Below, piece by piece: positions 58,836-64,000 of a DNA stretch of 64,000 nt (positions within the stretch are counted from its first letter, which is position 1; the number at the start of each line of letters is the position of its first letter). Source of the DNA: Marmoricola sp. (GTDB taxonomy: Bacteria; Actinomycetota; Actinomycetes; Propionibacteriales; Nocardioidaceae); contig JAOPXK010000098.1 in NCBI GenBank assembly GCA_025965195.1, positions 21,335 through 85,334 of the forward strand, written 5' to 3'. The notes under the pieces are model-generated. The model was not told the DNA's origin, did no database searches, and saw only the letters and a list, made by a program, of their open reading frames with translations. The translations under genes were made by a program, and so were the position numbers.

Positions 58836-59618
58836 TCAACCGTCGAGATACCGGATCGCCGCACCCGGGTTGTCCGTGATCACCGCTTCGATGCCGAGGT
58901 CGATGCAGAGATCGATGTCCTTCTCGGTGTTGACCGTCCAGCAGTGCACCCGCGTGCCGGACTTGGAGATCCTGCGGATCACCTCGGGGTGGTCACGGAG
59001 CAGGTTGATTCCCGGGCCCGCGATCCAGCTGGGCTCCGCGATCGGTCGCAACCGGGCCCACTGGGTCGGGCCGTCCATCAGGTAGACGACGTCGAGGTGC
59101 GGGGCGATCCGGCGGACCCGCCGCAGGGCGACCCACGAGAAGCTCATGATCCGCACCGGAGAGTCCTTGCCGGCCCAGCCGAACTCATCGAGCAGGTCGA
59201 CCAGTCGGCGTTCCACCAGGCCCGCGTAGCGGGTCGGGTGCTTGGTCTCGATGGCGAGCTCGACGCGACGCGGGTAGTCGGCCGCTGTCTCGAGCAGCCG
59301 GCGCATCGTCAGGACCTTGTTGAGCTCGGGATCCACCTCGGGCGCCTCGTCGTCGAGGTCGGCCCACGGGTTCTTCCAGGCCGCGAAGTCGAGCTCCTCG
59401 AGCTCGGCCAGCTCCATCGTGGAGACGACACCGTCCCGGTACGCCGTACGCCGGACATTGCGGTCGTGCACACAGACGAGGTGGCCGTCAGCGGTCAGCC
59501 GGACATCGCACTCGAGGGCGTCGGCACCTTCGTCGAGCGCGGCAACGTACGCGCCCAACGTGTGCTCTGCATTCGTCGCACTTGACCCCCGATGGGCCAC
59601 GACCTGCGGCCGCTCCAT
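58836..59618 (-). CDS. Glycerophosphodiester phosphodiesterase
   Basis: VVAHRGSSATNAEHTLGAYVAALDEGADALECDVRLTADGHLVCVHDRNVRRT. Confidence 0.95.
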   Translation of the reverse strand: MERPQVVAHRGSSATNAEHTLGAYVAALDEGADALECDVRLTADGHLVCVHDRNVRRTAYRDGVVSTMELAELEELDFAAWKNPWADLDDEAPEVDPELNKVLTMRRLLETAADYPRRVELAIETKHPTRYAGLVERRLVDLLDEFGWAGKDSPVRIMSFSWVALRRVRRIAPHLDVVYLMDGPTQWARLRPIAEPSWIAGPGINLLRDHPEVIRRISKSGTRVHCWTVNTEKDIDLCIDLGIEAVITDNPGAAIRYLDG

Positions 59619-59653
59619 GGGTTCATCGTGTCAGACTCCCTCAGAGTTTCGAC

Positions 59654-59805
59654 GTGCCGCCTCGGTCCTTGCTTGCCCGCGTTCCGGTCGTCTTTGCGAT
59701 GGTGGCGCTCGCGGTCGTGCTGACGGCGTCGAGCGGCCGCGACGGCTCCATCGCGACGAGCTGTACTTCCGCACCCTCGAGCCCGCATGGGGGCGTCCTC
59801 GCCGC
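59654..59805 (+). pseudogene. Remnant of a GT39-like glycosyltransferase N-terminus (frameshifted and truncated)
   Basis: VPPRSLLARVPVVFAMVALAVVLTASSGRDG then, after a -1 shift, HRDELYFRTLEPAWG; ends next to AAA gene. Confidence 0.5.
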
Positions 59806-59817
59806 GGAGTGGTCGGT

Positions 59818-61032
59818 CTAGTCGCGCTCGCGGAGGTACTTCCCGAAGTGCGGCACGGTGAAGGCGATCCGGCCGCGCTCTCCCGAGTAGATCAAACCCT
59901 TCTTGAGCAGCGAATCCCGTGCCGGCGAAAGGGATTGCGGCTTCTTGCCAAGCTTCGCCGCCACATCGGAGGTCGGCACGGACCCGATGTCGTCCACGTC
60001 CTCCGTGCCCTGGTCGGCGAGCGCAACCGCTGCGTCCGCCATCGCCCGGAGGTACTCCCGTTCGCCCGGCGTCGCACGGTCGTAGCGACTGCCGAAGAAC
60101 CCGACGGCGAGCTCTGCCTCCGCCTCGGGCGCCGCGACCGCGACGTCTTCGGCGGTGATCGGCGAGCGCGGAGCGAGGTCCCAGACCGCCTTGCCGTAGG
60201 CCTGGATGAAGTACGGGTAGCCACCGGTCGCGGCGTACATCGCGTCCAGGGCCGCATCGTCGTAGGCCGCGTCCTCGTCCCTTGCCGGGGCCGACAGGGC
60301 CAGGTCGGCGGCGTCGCGAGCCAGCCGGTCGATGCGCTGATAGCGGAAGAGCCGCTCGGAGTACGACTTGCTGGCGGAGAGTACGGCGGGCAGGTGGGGC
60401 AACCCGGCGCCGACCACGATGACCGGCAGCCCGGACTGGCTCATCTCGTGGCACGCCGCGCACAGGGCCGACACGTCATCGGGACCGAGATCCTGCATCT
60501 CGTCGATGAAGATGCCGATGCCCTTTCCGAGATCGGCGGCAAGACCACCGACGTCGGTGAACAGCTCGACGAGGTCGATCTCGATGTCGCCCGAGTCGGC
60601 ACGCCCCTTGGCGGCGGCGACGTCGATGCCGGGGTTCCACTGGTCGCGCAGCTTCGCGGCCGCGCCGGCCTCGCGCTGGGCAAACGCCCGGATCACGCCG
60701 AGCACGTGGTCGACGCTGTCCTGCTGCGGGTGGCCGAGCTCGCGGACGGCCTGGTGCAGCGCCGATGACAGCGGCCGGCGCAGGCCCTGGTCAGGCCGAG
60801 CCTCCAGCTTGCCGGTCCCCCAGTGCCGGCGTACGGCGGCAGAGCGGAGGGCGTTGAGCAGCACGGTCTTGCCCACACCTCGGAGGCCGGTCAGCACGAG
60901 CGAGCGTTCGGGACGTCCGTGGGCGACCCGTTCGAGCACGACGTCGAACGCCTGCAGCTGCTCGCCGCGGCCGGCCAGCTCGGGCGGCCGTTGTCCGGCG
61001 CCGGGCGCATACGGGTTCCTGACCGGGTCCAC
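59818..61032 (-). CDS. AAA-family ATPase (Orc1/Cdc6-like architecture)
   Basis: LAGRGEQLQAFDVVLERVAHGRPERSLVLTGLRGVGKTVLLNALRSAA (Walker A), GIGIFIDEMQDLG (Walker B), C-terminal wHTH-like region. Confidence 0.88.
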   Translation of the reverse strand: MDPVRNPYAPGAGQRPPELAGRGEQLQAFDVVLERVAHGRPERSLVLTGLRGVGKTVLLNALRSAAVRRHWGTGKLEARPDQGLRRPLSSALHQAVRELGHPQQDSVDHVLGVIRAFAQREAGAAAKLRDQWNPGIDVAAAKGRADSGDIEIDLVELFTDVGGLAADLGKGIGIFIDEMQDLGPDDVSALCAACHEMSQSGLPVIVVGAGLPHLPAVLSASKSYSERLFRYQRIDRLARDAADLALSAPARDEDAAYDDAALDAMYAATGGYPYFIQAYGKAVWDLAPRSPITAEDVAVAAPEAEAELAVGFFGSRYDRATPGEREYLRAMADAAVALADQGTEDVDDIGSVPTSDVAAKLGKKPQSLSPARDSLLKKGLIYSGERGRIAFTVPHFGKYLRERD

Positions 61033-61053
61033 GATCAGACTGTATCCGGCTCT

Positions 61054-61079
61054 CTAGCCAGAACCTTAGATTTGGCTAG
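61054..61079. promoter_or_regulatory. Inverted repeat upstream of AAA ATPase gene
   Basis: ctagcca-N12-tggctag. Confidence 0.5.
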
Positions 61080-61098
61080 CGTGTCCTAGCGGCCCGAG

Positions 61099-61347
61099 TC
61101 AGGCCGGGAGCGCGTCGACCCGGGGCGCCGCGACGTACGCGTCGTCCAGGCCCTCGCGCAGAGCCTCGATCAGCTCGGGCACCTCGTCGATCGCGAGCCG
61201 GAAGCTCGAGACGCACTGGTGGCCGCGCCACATGGACAGCACGACCAGGTCGGCGTCGTGGTGCCAGTGGATCCGCAGGGCCCGTTCGTCGCCACGTGCA
61301 TCGAGGAAGTACTCGACGCCCTCGGGGACAGGAGCGACTGCGGTCAT
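61099..61347 (-). CDS. Conserved hypothetical small protein (82 aa)
   Basis: MTAVAPVPEGVEYFLDARGDERALRIHWHHDADLVVLSMWRGHQCVSSFRLAIDEVPELIEALREGL. Confidence 0.7.
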   Translation of the reverse strand: MTAVAPVPEGVEYFLDARGDERALRIHWHHDADLVVLSMWRGHQCVSSFRLAIDEVPELIEALREGLDDAYVAAPRVDALPA

Positions 61348-61408
61348 GTACCGATTGTGCTTCGTGGATCGCGAACGTGCCACCGGTTCCGGCGGATAGG
61401 TTTGGGTC

Positions 61409-62275
61409 GTGCCCGAGTTGCCCGAGGTTGAGGCGCTGGCCCTGGACCTGGGGAGCCGGCTCAAGGACCGTGCGATCGTCCGGGTCGACATCGCTGCGTT
61501 CAGTGCGCTGAAGACCTATGACCCGCCGATCTCCGCGTTGTCGGGGGCGATGGTCGACGGCGTCACCCGGCACGGCAAGTTCCTCGACATCGACGCCGGC
61601 GGGACCCACCTGATCCTGCACCTCGCCCGCGCCGGCTGGGTGCGCTGGAAGGACGAGGTCCCGAAGCTGCCGGCCAAGCCGAACAGCAAGTCACCGCTGG
61701 CCGCCCGGGTCGTCCTCGACAACGGTGCCGGGCTCGACATCACCGAGGCGGGGACTCGCAAGAGCCTCGCGGTGTACGTCGTCAGGGCTCCCGCCGACGT
61801 GCCCGGCATCGCCCGGCTCGGGCCCGATCCGCTGGCCGACGACTTCACTCTCGACGTTCTGTCCGGGATCCTGCAGAGCGCCGGACGCGCGCAGATGAAG
61901 GGCGTGCTGCGCTATCAGGGCAACATCGCCGGCATCGGCAACGCCTACTCCGACGAGCTGCTGCACGCAGCGAAGATGTCGCCGTTCAAGCCGGCCAACA
62001 GCCTGTCCGACGAGGAGCTTCAGACCTTGTACGACGCCATCCGCGACGTGCTGGGCGATGCCGTGAAGCGCTCCGCCGGCCTGCCCGCAAGCGAGCTCAA
62101 GGGCGAGAAGAAGACCCACATGTCGGTGCACGGACGCACCGGTGAGACCTGTCCCGTGTGCGGCGACATCGTCCGCGAGGTGTCGTTCGCGGACTCCTCG
62201 CTGCAGTACTGCGCGACCTGCCAGACCGGAGGGAAGCCGCTGGCTGACCGGCGGACGTCGAAGTTCCTGAAGTAG
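61409..62275 (+). CDS. Fpg/Nei-family DNA glycosylase
   Basis: GTG start; PELPEVEALALDLGSRLKDR...GIGNAYSDELLHAAKMSPFK...TCPVCGDIVREVSFADSSLQYCATCQTGGK zinc finger. Confidence 0.94.
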   Translation: MPELPEVEALALDLGSRLKDRAIVRVDIAAFSALKTYDPPISALSGAMVDGVTRHGKFLDIDAGGTHLILHLARAGWVRWKDEVPKLPAKPNSKSPLAARVVLDNGAGLDITEAGTRKSLAVYVVRAPADVPGIARLGPDPLADDFTLDVLSGILQSAGRAQMKGVLRYQGNIAGIGNAYSDELLHAAKMSPFKPANSLSDEELQTLYDAIRDVLGDAVKRSAGLPASELKGEKKTHMSVHGRTGETCPVCGDIVREVSFADSSLQYCATCQTGGKPLADRRTSKFLK

Positions 62276-62285
62276 CCTTCCCGAC

Positions 62286-62621
62286 ATGACTTCCGTGCCC
62301 ACCGTGACCGTCAAGGACCTGCCGGACCCACTCCCCGCGAACCTCCACGTGGTCGACGTACGTGAGCCGGTCGAGTGGCAGCACGGCCACATCGACGGCG
62401 CGTTGCACATCCCGCTCCAGCAGCTTCCCGACCGGTTGGCGGACCTGCCGAGCGAGGGTCAGTACCTCTTCGTCTGCAAGGTCGGCGGCCGGTCCGCGCA
62501 GGCCGTTGCCTGGCTCGTCGAGCAGGGCGCCGACGCGGTCAACCTCGACGGAGGGATGCTCGACTGGGCCGCCGCCGGACGCCCGATGGTCAGCGACGCC
62601 GGCGACCCGATGGTGTTCTGA
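62286..62621 (+). CDS. Rhodanese-like domain protein
   Basis: NLHVVDVREPVEWQHGHIDGALHIPLQQLPDRL...YLFVCKVGGRSAQAVAWLVEQGADAVNLDGGMLDW. Confidence 0.93.
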   Translation: MTSVPTVTVKDLPDPLPANLHVVDVREPVEWQHGHIDGALHIPLQQLPDRLADLPSEGQYLFVCKVGGRSAQAVAWLVEQGADAVNLDGGMLDWAAAGRPMVSDAGDPMVF

Positions 62622-62642
62622 TCTCGACAAGCTCGATCACCG
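62619..62642 (+). repeat. Dispersed repeat copy 3 (2 mismatches), overlaps rhodanese stop codon
   Basis: tgatctcgacaagctcgatcaccg. Confidence 0.75.
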
Positions 62643-62706
62643 GGTCGCGACTGCGCTCGAGCAAGATGGCCGGGATGGTTTGTTGGTTGAGTGAGAAGGG
62701 CGCCGC

Positions 62707-63489
62707 ATGATCGAGATCCTGAACCCCACCGAACTGACCCGTGCAAGGAACACCGGCGCCCTGGTCGCTGACATCTTGCAGACACTGAAGGGCCGCAGCA
62801 CGGTTGGCACGAGCCTTCTGGAGATCGATCGGTGGGCCGAGACCATGATCGTCGAGGCTGGAGCGCAGTCCTGCTACGTCGACTACGAGCCGTCCTTCGG
62901 ACGCGGGCCGTTCGGCCACTACATCTGCACGGCCGTCAACGACGCCGTACTCCACGGACTGCCACACGACTACATGCTTGCCGACGGCGACCTGTTGACA
63001 CTCGACCTCGCCGTCTCCAAAGGCGGAGTCGCTGCAGACTCTGCCATCAGCTTGATCGTGGGCGAATCGAGGCCCCCGGAGAGTGTCGCGATGATCAGCG
63101 CAACCGAACGCGCGTTGAGCGCAGGGATAGCCGCTGCCGGACCCGGGGCTCGCATCGGTGACATCTCCCATGCCATCGGCTCGGTCCTCAGTGAGGCGGG
63201 GTACCCGATCAACACCGAGTTCGGAGGTCATGGAATCGGATCAACGATGCACCAGGACCCCCACGTTCCAAACACCGGACGGCCCGGCCGTGGGTACAAA
63301 CTGCGCCCTGGGCTGCTGCTCGCACTTGAGCCGTGGGTCATGGCGGACACCGCCGAGCTCGTCACTGATGCCGACGGGTGGACGCTGCGAAGTGCAACAG
63401 GCTGCCGGACAGCACACAGCGAGCACACGATCGCCATCACCAACGACGGAGCCGAAATCCTCACCCTGCCGAAGCAGGCGCAACCGTGA
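62707..63489 (+). CDS. map: Type I methionine aminopeptidase
   Basis: TSLLEIDRWAETMIVEAGAQSCYVDYEPSFGRGPFGHYICTAVNDAVLHGLP...DLLTLDLAVSKGG...GGHGIGSTMHQDPHVPN. Confidence 0.93.
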   Translation: MIEILNPTELTRARNTGALVADILQTLKGRSTVGTSLLEIDRWAETMIVEAGAQSCYVDYEPSFGRGPFGHYICTAVNDAVLHGLPHDYMLADGDLLTLDLAVSKGGVAADSAISLIVGESRPPESVAMISATERALSAGIAAAGPGARIGDISHAIGSVLSEAGYPINTEFGGHGIGSTMHQDPHVPNTGRPGRGYKLRPGLLLALEPWVMADTAELVTDADGWTLRSATGCRTAHSEHTIAITNDGAEILTLPKQAQP

Positions 63490-63615
63490 GGACGACAACC
63501 TGCCCCGGCCCCACACCGCATTCGCCGGTCAGCCGCCCTTCACGCGATTGATCAACGTCCCCGGTCAATACCGTCTAGGCAGATCAGGTTGTCACCTATT
63601 CGTGCAGCAGACGCG

Positions 63616-63840
63616 TTAGAGCCCGCCGAGGCGTAGCTGTGGGCGAGCGACAGCGATATAGAGGATGGTTCCAATGACGCCGAGAAACACCATGAGGAGC
63701 ACGTAGAGCAGCTGGCTTTGGCCACCAGCTTCCCACTGCGACATCGGTGTCCGTAGAGCCTCGATCAGCACAAGAAGCCACCAGACGAACAAGGCAACGC
63801 CTACAACGGCGATCCCGAAGATCAGCAAAGGGAGGGCCAT
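63616..63840 (-). CDS. Small two-TM protein (cardiolipin-synthase N-terminal-like)
   Basis: MALPLLIFGIAVVGVALFVWWLLVLIEALRTPMSQWEAGGQSQLLYVLLMVFLGVIGTILYIAVARPQLRLGGL. Confidence 0.65.
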   Translation of the reverse strand: MALPLLIFGIAVVGVALFVWWLLVLIEALRTPMSQWEAGGQSQLLYVLLMVFLGVIGTILYIAVARPQLRLGGL

Positions 63841-64000
63841 ACGCGGAGCCTAGGGGACGCGTTCTGGGTTGTCGCCAATTCAACGACTGACGGGCTTGTC
63901 CCCAACAACTAAGGAGCCGGATAGGACTCCGGTGGTGTCACACGTCCCTCGGTTCATCAGCACGCATGGTCCGGGTCGCGCCTAGGCGAAGGCAGCGGGC

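Noticed and set aside
1-64000. CRISPR arrays, prophage genes, transposases, biosynthetic megasynthases
   Set aside because: No regularly spaced repeats, cas, integrase, IS or PKS/NRPS motifs seen on either strand.

Overview
High-GC actinobacterial chromosomal window (Nocardioides-like by gene content; this is inference). It holds about 65 protein genes and three minus-strand tRNAs (Arg-ACG, Ser-GCT, Ser-TGA). I found no rRNA, CRISPR array, transposase or integrase. Main blocks: (i) a GT39-like membrane protein cut by the left edge, a two-component system, pckG, and a LuxR-like regulator facing an unlisted 50-aa secreted peptide ORF; (ii) mobA, a quinone oxidoreductase, the proteasome activator Bpa, and a PaaX regulator/AidB-like dehydrogenase/crotonase operon; (iii) a ~22 kb acyl-CoA catabolic island (18292-40294) with thiolase, thioesterase, three crotonases, MmgE/PrpD, CaiB, HMG-CoA-lyase-like protein, ADP-forming acyl-CoA synthetase, two acyl-CoA dehydrogenases, IclR regulator, tandem-domain CoA-transferase, Liv-type ABC importer and a two-subunit CoA-transferase; (iv) housekeeping genes (serS, FdhF/YdeP oxidoreductase, PAP2-DAGK fusion, pheA, S53 peptidase, larB/larC, GDT1-type transporter, arcA, GDPD, AAA ATPase, Fpg/Nei, map). 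Highlights of the hunt: the candidate regulator/secreted-peptide pair; palindromic operators in the IclR island; a perfect 42-nt palindrome over the pheA stop codon; a dispersed ~24-nt repeat read in-frame inside larC; a frameshifted DUF4446-like gene; a decayed GT39-like relic beside the AAA ATPase; and a double CoA-transferase whose N-terminal half appears to have lost the catalytic Asp. All family names come from reading the translations; no database search was run.
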